Origin: Orbilia blumenaviensis
Taxonomy: Eukaryota; Ascomycota; Orbiliomycetes; Orbiliales; Orbiliaceae
Assembly: GCA_036872755.1 (NCBI GenBank)
Contig: JAVHNS010000003.1
Coordinates: 1,798,001 to 1,862,000, forward strand
DNA: 64,000 bases
Direction: 5' to 3'
Shown here piece after piece: positions 1 through 11,600 of the stretch. The translations under genes were made by a program, and so were the position numbers. Position 1 is the first letter of the stretch. Each line of letters begins with the position of its first letter. The notes below the pieces were generated by a model that saw only the letters and a list, made by a program, of their open reading frames with translations, did not search any database and had not been told where the DNA came from.

Positions 1-296
1 CAACTGTGTTGGCGTTTGTCACAAAGGATGCGACTTCCAACACTACAACACGAAGAATCTAGCATAGGACCCGCATCAATCATGATTCACTATGAACCGA
101 TGATTAAGAAGTATTAGAAATTGGTGTCATTATTAAGTAAGAGAATACCGCTATCTGTAATGCTAAAAAACGATCGACCGTGGTAAGAGAAACAAGAAGA
201 AACAGGAAGAAAAATTATTGTCTCGCAAACCAGACTCCAAGCAGCTGAAGAACTAAAACCCCCAATGGCTTCGGCCACTAACCGTCTACTAGGTAG

Positions 297-2155
297 TTAC
301 TCGTCAGCAAGGGTAGCCTCCATGATCCACAATAAAGAGCCAGTCGGCATCTTTATGCTGTCAAGTCTTAGCCTGGGATCAGCTTCGGCGAATAGTCTTC
401 TCCAGTCTCCCTCTTCCCGTTCGTTCGAGTTATATGCCTTCAGCATAACGAGGTCCAAAGCCCTGCAGATAGAAACACAGTCAGTTAGCTAGCTGTTCCG
501 TGAAGCCAATGTATTTTAGTGAAAAAAAGATGTATGTATGCGTACCTGATTCTTCTTTCCTCCCATGGACTCAGAATATTTGCTGGTGGTAGAATAAAGT
601 CGCTCACAATGAGCTTGGTTCCCTTCCTCATGGCTGGTACGATGCTCTTTAAAATTTGAACGACGTATTTATCCGGCCAGTCGTGCAGCACAAATCGAAC
701 CAAGTAGGCATCCGCACCCTTGACTGGTTGCTCTGTTAAGAAGTCATGGTGACGGAATTGGAATTTTTCCACGAGCTCAGGATAGTTTTGGGCGATATTC
801 TTTTCACCCTCTTCTAGCGAAAGTGGTGCGATATCCTGGACAACAAAATTGAGGGCAGGATAAGACTGTGCTATTTCAAGGGAGACAAAGCCAGTGGCAC
901 CACCAATCTATAAAATATTTAGGTGTTAGCAAAATCGATAAGCCCTTCGAGCTGATAACCTCCTTCTCGGCATTGAAACGGGACAACGGTTGCTTACGTC
1001 GACAATTGTAGCGCCGTCGGGGAATTTCCCCCAGTCATAGTCTGTGACCAAAGGCGTGACCTTCAATCCATCCCCAGAACTCCAAAGCGACATAGATATA
1101 CCGAATCGCTTCGCACTCTCAGGGTTGTTATCCATGTACTCAAAGAAACCCTGGCCACCGAAAGCCATCGACCACGGAGTCTCACGAAGTTCTTCACTGT
1201 TTGGGTACATCTCAAGACACTTAGTAAGAGTATTTGCGGTATGGCAAAGCTCCTGGGTGTTATATCCAATCCATGCCCACTCCGGCGACTTTTCGTCCCG
1301 CAGGAGTAAAGACACGGCGGTATGGGCAATGTATCCCTGGCGAGGTTCGCAAAAGACACGATTTGTCATTGCATAGCGAAGAACCTGGCGGAGTTTGAGA
1401 GATGAGATGTTGACCTTCTTACTCAGGTCGGCGAACGAAATGTCACCATCCTCTGGAACGAGCTGGGCAATTTTGAAGTGGTGGATGACATGTAGTGTGG
1501 AAGTGTCGTTGAACTGTGGAACGTGAAAGGTATATGTTAGCAATTTATTGGTTCCGACCTCGCGCTCAAGCCGCTAGAATCACCAATTCTCCCCGCCACT
1601 AAAATCCTTATTCCCACAACCCAAACATTTGGTATCCGCGAAAATCACATATTTTAATAGCAAGCCTCATTAAGACGTCACAGTACCAAGGAACGGCAAC
1701 GCCTAACCGCTTGGTTTGATGCTCAGGCCCAGAAGTCCCGACAATTCGGTTCGCTCCTGCGGTTGGTGTCGTACAGCATACAACATCCGCCTTGATGACA
1801 AACCCAACACACGAAAGTCAATGCAAAAAAAGGAAATGAAGGAAGAGAGACTTACACCCCAGACAAGCCATTGGCTCATTTCACTTGGACCTGCTGTTAG
1901 GTCATACATCGCCTTTGAGGCCGTTAGGACCTCAAGTCTTGCGGTATGAAGCCTTTCGAGCTCTGGTGTCGTTGCTGGTGGGAGTGGGAATTTTGCTGGG
2001 CCATCTGCAGCAAATGATGGGTATGGGAGACCCTGTGTTTCAATATAGTCCTCAAGGAGTTTGGCGTTCTCAGCGAGCTGAGCTGCTAATTCAGAGAGCT
2101 TAGGGCGGAGTACGGGAGCTGGGCCCGTAGGCGAAATCCCAGCTGTGTGGACCAT
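297..2155 (-). CDS. SAM-dependent O-methyltransferase (fungal secondary-metabolism type)
   Basis: Four exons join in phase: 2155-1856, 1513-998, 907-546 and 462-297, giving about 447 residues. The N-terminal half matches the winged-helix dimerisation region of plant/fungal COMT-type methyltransferases (ends SFADLSKKVNISSLKLRQVL). The catalytic domain has SAM motif I as IVDIGGATG, split by intron 2, then VRFVLHDWPD, which carries the usual general-base His-Asp pair, and a family-typical end (GSLLWIMEATL). It would transfer a methyl group from S-adenosylmethionine to a hydroxyl of a small aromatic product, as in sterigmatocystin or aurovertin type enzymes. Motif I has Ala where many relatives have a third Gly. 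Intron 1 (342 bp) is long beside the other two (90 and 83 bp), but the joined protein reads well across it. No polyketide synthase or regulator is visible, but the left window edge is only 0.3 kb away. Substrate unknown. Confidence 0.85.
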
Positions 2156-4416
2156 GGCTGATAAGTATTATAGTATTATATAAGAGGACAAGCTGGTACT
2201 AGTACTAGTGCGAGTTTGTAATGATTAAGGGCTGAGGTGAGGATAGAAGGAGGACTCGAGGAGAGGACGAGAATAAAGCTTTTATATTATAGTTTCCTTA
2301 GATCTGCGGACTGGACAAAGGACGAGGCCGCCACGAAGTCAACTGACGCTTGTATTACTACTGTTCTAGAAAGCTGCCTCTATACAATACGGTTCCAGGT
2401 TAAGAGAGCACCAGAAGACCCCGATTCAGTATCCATTTCCGCGGTCCCAACGACTTGGATTCCGGGTCGTCTGGGGGGAAGCTAGGAAAAAGACCTCGGA
2501 TGAAAGATGGCACTAAGCTGGCTGAAAGAGGGGTAAGCTCACGCCTTCTTCATAGATTCATACCGGCTACCGCGCTATCAAGCCATAGCCGTACGTCAGG
2601 CCATCGAGCCCTCCAGGTGGAGAACATTCAAGATGTCGTTGGCCATGTGGTCGTTTGGGAATGGACAAATTAATCAAAAAAGAGGATCCAAAGGTAAGTA
2701 TTCGGAAAAGGCCGTAAGCCAGAAAGGAAGCTAAAAATATTAATGGATGCGAGTAATTATTGCGTTTGTAGATATCGGGAAATCTACGGTAGAAGGAACT
2801 GTCATATTTTGGACGGGCTTCCATATCAGCGGTGTGTGTGCGGCAAGGCATTACCCGACTCCCTGGCCAGGACGGCGAGATATCACATTTTCACTGGCTG
2901 GATCGGCAACCAAATGTTTCGGGTAGTGCGACTTGCAGCCGGTGAATAGCACTTGTGGGTCACTAGAGCATCCATCCATCGAATAGAGGTCGAGGGCTGT
3001 TATGGTGCATGCAGTCGCGCAAGTTCCTAGTTGTGCATTGGACTCTCAAGACTACTGCAGTTGGACACCCCAAATATTTCGCGGCTGGTCTGCTCCTCTT
3101 TACGAGTTCTACTGGCTGGAAGATGCAGGTCATGCGTGGTTATATTAAACTGTCGTTATTCAAGCGATACTAGCGCTGAGAAAAGGGTCGAAAACCGGTT
3201 GCGTGCTTCTAAAAGATAATGTACCTCCGTATCACCTTCCCTTGACTTATGCAGAGCTCAACAAGTAAGATGGCGCAGGTATACGTAGCTATACCAGGGG
3301 CAATTAACTCTGCCTTACTCTAGAACTTCGAAAAGGGCAAGGTTTACTAAAACATTAGGCGGGGGAGACTTGGTCAACTGTGGGCCTGTCAAAGACAAAC
3401 TGTCCTTCAAGATTGAGTGCGAGGCCCGGAGGAGGAAAGGAGGAAAGGAAGCCTAAGAATAGAGTGAGGAAAGAAAGGCTGCAGGCTGGAGTCTCATTTT
3501 TTTTTGAAACCCGGTGTTCATGGATAAGGCTTCGAAGCCACATCCACTTTGACCCGCTTACGAGCGCAAGCTCAAGCTTAGATGCCTATCAGCTTCAGTA
3601 AAAAGTGCACAGTGCTCTAAAGCCCATAGTTGTTGACATTAATGGTCATGTGTGCAGCCCCGAATATTCGCGAATTGTCGTTGGCCGAGTTAAGGTTCAA
3701 GTAAGGGTATACTAAGTACATAATATTGCCAGGTTGCAATGCAGCAGCGCTCATTGCTAATGCATTGAATCGAATAATCTCAAACTCGAAGATTCCTGGA
3801 CAGAATGCTGTGCTACGGGGATTGTGGAGCACCAACCTTGCCTAGCTGGCTAGCTCGGAGCCGTATTTTGGGTACAAGTTGCCGACTTGCTGGGTAGCGC
3901 TATGTCATCGATATTGTGCTAGCTACTGGTAGCTACCAGGCCCGGCTAATTGAAATTCGAAGCTCCCGGCCCAGCTCAACTAGCGCCAGCCACCACCCCA
4001 ACCAAGTCGCAAGTTTGCAAGAAGCTGGCTGCTGCAAACTGGAATTAACCTGATCGTAACTTTCTCCATCCATGAAATATCGATATCCGAGGCCAAGCCA
4101 GGATGTCCATAGCTAGTTTGGTGTATCGCTATGTAGCTATCTGCCAACCGGTACACGTACATGCACATGATACAGTACAACCCGAGCTGGGTCTATCCAG
4201 CCGCCCCCTCCCCGAAATGCGGAACCTACATGGAGAATACTAGGTAATCATCATTAAATGCCAACTGCGGGATACTAAGGGGTTAGCCTGGTCTCGTGGT
4301 TAGCCTTTGTATCACATGATCGAATGCCAGCTTTGTTAGGTTAGTGTATTGCCGTGTTGTTGCGTTGCATCGATCGATCTGGAGCTGTTTGTCGTTGAGG
4401 CTAGCTCTTCACCGTG
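2156..4416. other. Intergenic, no supported gene
   Basis: Only short open frames on both strands, none with a recognisable domain or a plausible splice chain. It separates the methyltransferase from the ribosomal protein pair. A tRNA-like look around 4290-4340 does not hold up. Nothing else is supported. Confidence 0.6.
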
Positions 4417-4426
4417 TTAGGGTTTA
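4417..4426 (+). promoter_or_regulatory. Telobox-like motif upstream of RPL30
   Basis: The sequence TTAGGGTTTA lies about 190 bp before the RPL30 start codon. Telobox motifs (AAACCCTAA and its complement) in ribosomal protein promoters are bound by Tbf1-family Myb proteins in several ascomycetes. That it works here is inference from position and sequence only; no equivalent was found upstream of RPL10. Confidence 0.4.
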
Positions 4427-4578
4427 GTCGCACTGTGTCGCTAAAAAATCTGGTGTGTTTGCTCGCTCTTCAAAATTCTCAAAAAAGTTTTCGAGATTGT
4501 GCAGCTTCTATCAATCACCAACTTCAACAAACCTCATCACCGACCTCCCTCCACCCCTATCATATCATCTCCCATATA

Positions 4579-4618
4579 GACCGGAGTGCTTACAATTTAA
4601 AAAGCGCAGCGATGGGTA
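4579..4618 (+). promoter_or_regulatory. Predicted L30e kink-turn at RPL30 start codon and 5' splice site
   Basis: The leader reads GACC-GGA-GTGC, a 14-nt loop, then GCGC-AGCGA-TGGGT, where ATG is 4612-4614 and the GT of the splice donor is 4616-4617. GTGC pairs with GCGC (one G-U pair) and ACC can pair with GGT, leaving GGA opposite AGCGA, which gives the tandem sheared G-A geometry of a kink-turn. The yeast L30 binding element, recalled from the literature, has the same arms and an AGAGA bulge. In yeast, L30 protein binds this element in its own transcript and blocks splicing. Here the element covers the start codon and donor in the same way, so autoregulation of RPL30 splicing is the likely role. 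Confidence 0.75.
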
Positions 4619-5247
4619 CGTTAGATTATACGAAAAGAGTATAAAAAAAAATTCTAGGACAATCGCTAACACGAATCGAATTCGACAGCCCCAACCAAGA
4701 AGTCCAAGAAAGCTGAGAACAGCATCAACTCCAGGCTCGCCCTGGTTATGAAGAGTGGAAAGGTCGTTTTGGGATACAAGTCGACCCTCAAGACCCTCCG
4801 ATCTGGCAAGGCCAAGCTCGTCCTCATTGCCGGAAACACCCCTCCTCTTCGCAAGTCCGAATTGGAGTACTACGCCATGTTGGCCAAGACCAATGTTCAC
4901 CACTTCTCTGGAAACAACGTACGTTAAAAGAACCCATAGGAATCTCGTCTTTAGGTTTATACCTGTCGTATTATCGGATACCCAAAGCTACTCTTCTCCC
5001 AAAATATACATATATACAAGCACGTGTATAGATGTGGAGAAGATGGAGATTAGGAGTCAGATAAATGGGCATGGTATTCCCTGAGAAGAAGCCTACAGGC
5101 TTTGGAGGGATTATATAGGTGCTAATTATATTTCCTTTACCTCTCAAACAGATTGAACTTGGAACTGCCTGTGGTAAACTCTTCCGATGCTCCACCATGG
5201 CCATCCTCGACCAAGGTGACTCCGACATTCTTTCGACCAGCGCCTAA
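4612..5247 (+). CDS. RPL30: 60S ribosomal protein L30 (eL30)
   Basis: Three exons: 4612-4615 (only ATGG), 4689-4918 and 5152-5247, giving 109 residues, the usual length. The protein begins [20 protein letters not shown] and has the L7Ae/L30e RNA-binding fold signature ([19 protein letters not shown]) and the C-terminal [11 protein letters not shown] segment. It is a structural protein of the large ribosomal subunit. The tiny first exon places the donor directly after the start codon, inside the predicted kink-turn. If intron 1 is retained, translation gives [10 protein letters not shown] and then stop. Intron 2 is 233 bp. It stands in tandem with RPL10, 645 bp away. Confidence 0.97.
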
Positions 5248-5892
5248 ACGGGCAAAACAATCAAATAGTCCCGACTTCTTTTTAAAATTCATGATTATTC
5301 TACGACTTTATGATGAGGACAGGAGACCGGGGTCTAATTGATTAATCGGACTAACTGGTGGTTACGTTTGGCCGACTCTGCTCGTTTCTTTTCTTCTTCT
5401 TATTTTTAAAAGCTCAGGCTGTTAATATGGTCACCCCCGCTGTACATATTTCTCTGTCTCGTTCTGTGCCCAATTCCTTGTCGAGTTAGAAGAAGGTTCA
5501 AATCGGAAAACCAACTGTCTAGTCTGAAACGGCGTCGTCTATTAGTTATGACTCTTTTGCCATCGTAAAAAGTTCTAAATTCCAAGCTGCAATGCAACGG
5601 CAGTTCCGTATTTTCTGGGCAAGTTGTATTTCTAAGCAGCATCTCCGTCCGGGAAAACGTATAAATTGGGCGGGTTTCCTGCGTTGGAATGTGACTGCTC
5701 TTTTTGCGTGGTGCCAAGACTTTCCCTGTTTGGCTGGCGCTGCGGAAAAGTGTGAAAAGTTGATTATCAAGCAAAAGAACATTCAACGCCAAAGCACCTC
5801 ATCGACAGGACAAAGGCCCCCCTTCTCTATCATCAACCTTCTATACCCCTAGTACACAGTTGTAATACCGGAATCTTCAACAAACCGTCAAA
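5248..5892 (+). other. Intergenic between RPL30 and RPL10
   Basis: Holds the RPL30 3' UTR and the RPL10 promoter and leader. The last 60 bases before the RPL10 start are pyrimidine-rich, as is common in leaders of translation-machinery mRNAs. No telobox or other clear motif was seen. Confidence 0.55.
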
Positions 5893-6896
5893 ATGGGTCG
5901 TCGTCCAGCTCGTTGCTACCGTTACTGCAGTATGTTCACTCTCGATGTCTCCCGGATTCCGATTTTGGTGGGATGCATCAGCAAAATGAAGGAACAGATT
6001 TGCTAACCTGTGTGCTACTATCCTATAGAGAACAAGCCATACCCAAGTGCGTATATATACACAACTTCGCTCGATCGATATATCTATACGGCTTCTAACG
6101 ATAATGTTTTTGGAAACAATTAGAGTCCCGATTCAACCGTGGTGTCCCAGATCCTAAGATCCGTATCTTCGATCTCGGAAGGAAGCGTGCTGGTGTCGAC
6201 GAGTTCCCTCTCTGCATCCATCTCGTACGTTTCTTCATTACCCCGACAAATCAATAACTTCTGAAGGAAGATATATATTGGGAAGACAGGAGGGCTAAGT
6301 GATGGGTTCGGGATATTATAGGTCTCCAATGAGTACGAACAGTTGAGCTCCGAGGCTCTCGAAGCCGCCCGTATTTGCGCCAACAAGTACCTCGTCAAGA
6401 TTGCCGGAAAGGACGGTATGCACTCAAATATATATCCACATGCTTATATATATTCTTGGATTATGATGCTAATTATGACGGAATAGGTTTCCACATGCGT
6501 GTCCGATGCCACCCATTCCACGTCATCCGTATCAACAAGATGTTGTCCTGTGCCGGTGCCGATAGACTGCAAACTGGTATGCGTGGTGCCTGGGGAAAAC
6601 CCAACGGTACCGTCGCTCGTGTCAACATTGGTCAGATCATCTTGTCTGTCCGTACCCGTGACTCGCACCGTGCTACCGCCATCGAGGCTCTCCGAAGATC
6701 CCAGTACAAGTTCCCAGGCCGACAGAAGATCATTGTCTCCAAGAACTGGGGTTTCACACCTTTGAGGAGAGAGGAGTACGCCGATGCCAGGGCTGCTGGT
6801 AAGGTCAAGACTGACGGTGCCTACGTCCAGTTCTTGACCAACCACGGTAGCTTGAAGGACAACGTCAGACGTTTCCCAGATGCTTTCGAGGCTTAA
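5893..6896 (+). CDS. RPL10: 60S ribosomal protein L10 (uL16)
   Basis: Five exons: 5893-5929, 6029-6046 (18 nt), 6124-6224, 6322-6415 and 6487-6896, giving 219 residues. It starts [20 protein letters not shown], as L10 does across eukaryotes, and keeps the loop segment [19 protein letters not shown] near the peptidyl-transferase centre. It is loaded late onto the pre-60S particle in the cytoplasm and helps join the subunits and drive release of export factors. The high intron density, including an 18-nt exon, is usual for fungal ribosomal protein genes. Identity is secure. Confidence 0.97.
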
Positions 6897-7316
6897 ATGC
6901 GAGTTGAGATAGTATTCTTTGTTTTTAACGTCTTTCCAGGTCTTATTAATTCGAGCTTTTTTTCCTTCTGACTCTCCGGGTGTCTTCTTTACGGTTTATG
7001 TGCATGGGGCATTTTCATTGAACGTTTTTTTCTTTATATACGCCTTGTATACCACACCCTCTACCTCACTTTCCTCCTGTCCCTTACTCCTCCACGGGGG
7101 ATGAGATTCATAGGAAGTGTGCCCTAAGTTCTTCACGAACGACATGACAACCACCTCCATTTTTTTGATGATTAGATGTATGATATCGCTTTCTATGATA
7201 CATTCGTGATCTCATTTCTTCTTTCTTCTTATAAACTATGAACCCTTGTAAACGCCTTGAAGCAGTACCGCTAAATCGAGTAAGAAAACTAAAAGAATTA
7301 AAAGGTATGGAAGCCA
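6897..7316. other. Convergent 3' intergenic
   Basis: Shared 3' region of RPL10 (plus) and the YwbE/RGG gene (minus). T-rich on the plus strand; no gene. Confidence 0.5.
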
Positions 7317-8186
7317 TTATCGGAAATGGGTTTCGACATGATGTGATACCGTCGTCTCATCCCCTTCAAAGTCGCCACAGACTGGACATCGTGCGATGGG
7401 ATCATCTTTGGGAACATTAGCTAGGAACTCTTCCGAGCCTAACGGTGACAGCGATAGTTCCTCTCCAAACTCGACCTGCCCTTCAACATCACTAAATCCT
7501 GGTCTGCCATGTCGAAACCCACGATTGCCCCGAAATCCACCCCTCCCGCCTCTCCCGCCCCGTATAAATGCTGTGAGATCATATGTGCCCTCAGCTCTTT
7601 CGTTTCCGTCTTCACCTCTGGCTGAAGATATATCGTATGGTCTAAACCCGCCTCTCCCTCTCCCTCTCCCGCCTCTATATCTATCTCGATTGTCTCCACG
7701 CGCTCTCCACCCACCACCACCGCCACCTCTATCACCTGAATTCGCACCTTGAGAACCACTAGAGCCTTCCATGGCAGTTCCATCAAATTGTGCACCACCA
7801 CCACCAACCTGATTCATCCCCATATTCCCAACTGGAAGCTCTCCTAAAACCTTCTGCACCCTCCCTACCCTCCCATCCTTCAACCGTACTTTAACCCCTC
7901 GATGATGATCTCCACGTGTTAACACATCGGCCACAATCCCTGTTACCTGTCGGCCGGTAGGTTGGTCTTCCTTTAGGATTATGGAAACTGGGGTATTTGT
8001 GTGGACTGATGAGTGGCGGGGTACGTTTGAGCCATGGCTTGTAGCAGTATAGGCCGATGGCCCCGGACGTGGGTGTGGTGCACCTCTTCCACCGCGGTCG
8101 CCGCGGTTTCGACCTCCACCTCTGTTGCGGCCGCGGTTGTTGTGCGGCCGTGTGTGGGTCTGACCCTGGGGTGGATGTGAGTTCAT
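7317..8186 (-). CDS. RGG-rich protein with YwbE-like (DUF2196) domain and C-terminal C2H2 finger
   Basis: Single-exon frame of 289 residues. Residues about 68-115 (SIILKEDQPTGRQVTGIVAD and following, ending GRVGRVQKVL) match the small bacterial YwbE/DUF2196 family, known there as a stand-alone protein of unknown function. It is flanked by Arg-Gly repeats (residues 15-40 and 150-230), typical of RNA-binding, arginine-methylated proteins. The C terminus has C267-x2-C270 and H283-x3-H287 (H282 is an alternative ligand), a small zinc finger resembling ubiquitin-binding UBZ types. Function is not known; the build suggests an RNA-associated protein. Codon use is ordinary for the window and there is no sign of recent transfer. 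Confidence 0.8.
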   Translation of the reverse strand: MNSHPPQGQTHTRPHNNRGRNRGGGRNRGDRGGRGAPHPRPGPSAYTATSHGSNVPRHSSVHTNTPVSIILKEDQPTGRQVTGIVADVLTRGDHHRGVKVRLKDGRVGRVQKVLGELPVGNMGMNQVGGGGAQFDGTAMEGSSGSQGANSGDRGGGGGGWRARGDNRDRYRGGRGRGRGGFRPYDISSARGEDGNERAEGTYDLTAFIRGGRGGRGGFRGNRGFRHGRPGFSDVEGQVEFGEELSLSPLGSEEFLANVPKDDPIARCPVCGDFEGDETTVSHHVETHFR

Positions 8187-8655
8187 GGGTAGACCTTTTT
8201 TTGTTTTTGTCTAAACTCAAATGTCCCGATTTAAAGAGAGGTAGTTAGGATCAATGATTGTGGAGGGTTAAATTTGTGTGGTGTTGATGTGGAATGTTGG
8301 TGGGATGAGGTGAGTGGATGTTTAGAAGTCTGAGCCTTTCCTATATAAAAAAATCGAGATCGCCTAGAGTGCTTCCATGCGACATTGAAAAATGCTGTTT
8401 CCGAGCACCAGAACTTTAGGGGCTCCTTCTCTGCCCCTCCTTATATTTCCCAATCTTCTCAAGCCCCAAAGATATCTTACATAGATAAAAAAAAAATTAT
8501 AAAATACAATAATAGATGGGCCGTATTCTTCTCCGGTGTCCAGTCAAGATGTGATGCCTCAGCGCTCGATCAATGCATAAAACTAACCATGCGACCCGGT
8601 CTGCATGGGTTCCCGCCCTGTATCCCTTATAGAGAGTCCAAAATATGGCACCCTA
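8187..8655. other. Intergenic between the RGG gene and PRP2 3' end
   Basis: Promoter and leader of the minus-strand RGG gene and the 3' UTR of PRP2, which also points this way. There is an A-rich run near 8490. No gene is supported. Confidence 0.5.
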
Positions 8656-11600
8656 TTACATTTTCTGCTGCTGTTGTTGTTGTGCCTGCTGCTTCGGCAT
8701 CTTCTTATCAACCCCAAGGGTATCTAGATCTTTCTTTTTATGATAGTGTGGAGCAACCTATGGTAATTCATATTAGTACATCTATTCACCTTTCATGGAG
8801 GGAAAATAGAAGGGACTCACCTCAACCAACCACTCCGGCTGCAACGGCAGCACGTTCCTCATAAACTCCTTGCTTGTCAACACCAACTCGTAATATATGA
8901 CCCACTTCGGATTAACCTCGAACAGCGTCGAGCTGGGGTGAATATACACCGTCTGTGCATTCTTCACTGTTCGATAACTGTCTCCACCACGTTGTAGCCG
9001 TGCTGCATTAGGGAAGAAACCAGCTGTTATAGCCTTCTGGATGGGTATCACATCAGAGCTACCGCATGAAGAGAGAGTGACTTCGACTCGATCGCACAAT
9101 CTGGAAAGTTGGTCTCGAACATCGCGGGCACGAGTGAGCGAGCGGTGTTGGAGATAATTCTCACGAGCCCAGACATATGAAAAGTCGGTGTCGACCCATT
9201 GATTCCAGATATTTAGGAGGGTTAGATGATCACCTCCTTGTTTGTTCGTAAACCTGTTCCTTGCTTGGTCGGCATAAAGCTTCTTGTCTTTGGGTCGATA
9301 GAACAAGGCGGAGGCTTCACCTAACATGGAGATGATAGATAAGACCTCTTCGACGCAACCATATTTGTCTGCCGCTAATATTGCCTTGGCGAGCATAGGG
9401 TCTGTTGGGAATTCTGCCATCTGTCGACCGATCTTTGTAAGCTCTCCTTTATCATTCAGCGCACCTAAGGCGTACAATTGTTCCAAGGCACGGATAAGCG
9501 TCTCTGCTGGTGGTGGATCCATGAAATCGAACCCAATCAAATCGTTAATCCCCAAACTCTTTAGCAATAGCACAACACTGTTAAGATTCGTCCGCTGGAT
9601 TTCCGGAGTAGTATTCTCCTCCAGCTCGTTGTAGTATGCCCACTTGGTGTATAGTCGAAAGCACTTGCCTGGTCCGACACGACCAGCACGACCGCTTCGT
9701 TGGTTTGCAGAGGCACGCGAGCAAGGCGTGACAACAAGGGATTCCATGCCGGATTTCGGATTGTACACATTTTCTTTAACGAAACCTGGGTCTATCACAT
9801 ATACTATGCCGTCGATTGTAATAGATGTTTCTGCGATATTGGTGGCTAGGACAACTTTTCGGGCATTCTCTGGGGTTGGTTCGAAAATTTTCGATTGAAG
9901 TTCTGAGGGGAGATTGGCATATATAGGCGCCACTATCAACTCTCTTATTTTACTCCCTAGTTTCCGAGCCGTTTCTTCCAGATTTTGCTGTGCGGCTTCA
10001 ATTTCGTCTTGACCAGTCAAAAAGACAAGGATATCGCCTTTGGGTGCAGAGATGTGGATTTGGAAGATAGTGGTAATTGCTGCATGAAGGTAATTGGCTT
10101 CCGGTTGGGATGTATAGTGAATATCAACAGGAAATCTTCTTCCTGGGATGTTGAAGATTGGTGCGTCATCAAAGTATGCCGCAAACTTTTGAGCGTCCAT
10201 GGTAGCACTGGAAATTAGCAGTTTCAGCTCTGGCCGAAATCTAGCGATATCTTTTACCAAACCGAATAGGATATCGGTGTGGAGGGTACGCTCGTGAGCT
10301 TCGTCAATCATCAGAGCTGAATAGCCACCCAAGTCAGGCTCCGTAAGGAATTCTCGAAGCAACATTCCGTCAGTCATGTATTTCAAGACTGTCTTATCAC
10401 TGGTTTGGTCTTCGAAACGAATCGAGTATCCAACTTCCTTTCCAATCTTGACGCCCATCTCGTCCGCTACACGGGCAGCAACGGACATTGCAGCCACACG
10501 ACGAGGCTGGGTACACCCGACTTTTTGGCCGTTTTTGGTATACCCCGCCTCGTGGAGGTATTGTGGGATCTGTGTAGTCTTTCCAGAACCAGTTTCTCCC
10601 ACAATAATGAGCACCTGATATTGCTCAACAGCAGCTAAGAGATCATCCCTGAAGGCATAGATGGGTAACGATTTTCTCGTCTCTTCCATACTAAGAGCCT
10701 TCTTTTCGGCTGCCTTAAGCTGCTCCTCGATGAACCGCTGTTCTTTCGAGGCAGGAGTGCCAGCCTGTGTGTTTTCCATGAGAAAGTTGATCTTTTGAGC
10801 GTCATCAAAGACATACTCATAGTTCCCATCGTCTTCACGCTCGCTCCGGTTAACTTGCGCCTTAGCTTTCGCCGTCTGTTCTCGCTCCCACTCTTCATGT
10901 TCGGTAACAAATCGTTCGTGTCCGGTCTCATCCCGGTCCACATATCGTTTGTAGAGGGCCTCTTCCTTACGCTTTCTATCGATTTTGCCCTTCTCTGTGA
11001 TGTAGTCCTCGGGCAATGCGTATCCATCACGATGGTCGTCTATTCGCGCTCGAGCTTCATGGGCTTCCAAAAGCTTCCTATTCTTCTCGAACTCGGCCTT
11101 TTCTCTTTGCGATAGGCCGGGGTTTTCGCGTAGTTCTTGCTGTTCCTCGGCGACTCGCTTTCGCAGAAGAGCGACTTGCTCGACTTCACGCTTTTGGAGA
11201 TAGCTCTGTCGTGACCGTAAACGTAAGTCGCTGACAGCAGCCTCCCTTGCAGCAGGGTCGTCCGCTAAACGCCGTCTTTCCGCAGTCTCCCTGCCCTCTT
11301 TTGTCGAAGATCGGTCCTCGACCAGCTTGTTCGTCCGATCCTTGTCCTTCTTCTTCAATCGTTCCGCGAACTCGTCGCGCTCTTCCAGATCCCGGAGTCG
11401 TTGAAGTTCGGCCTTTTCTTCTTCATTTAACTCCTCCTCTTGTATCCCAGGATCCTCATCTTCGCCGTCCTCTATCCGCACTCGTTTCGACGGGGGCATC
11501 TCATATTCTTCCTCGGGATAATCCTCGGGGTCAACCTCCACGTCTCCCCACAAATCCTCACCTTCATCCCTCCGCCTGGATTTCCGTGACCGCCTATCCT

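Noticed and set aside
2567..2851. Minus-strand frame with a hydrophobic segment
   Set aside because: Composition and the lack of flanking exons do not support a membrane protein gene.
4260..4345. Possible tRNA (phrases resembling A and B boxes)
   Set aside because: No acceptor stem or anticodon arm can be formed; the B-box match is poor.
7396..7752. Pro-rich plus-strand frame
   Set aside because: Shadow of the Arg-Gly repeats of the minus-strand YwbE/RGG gene.
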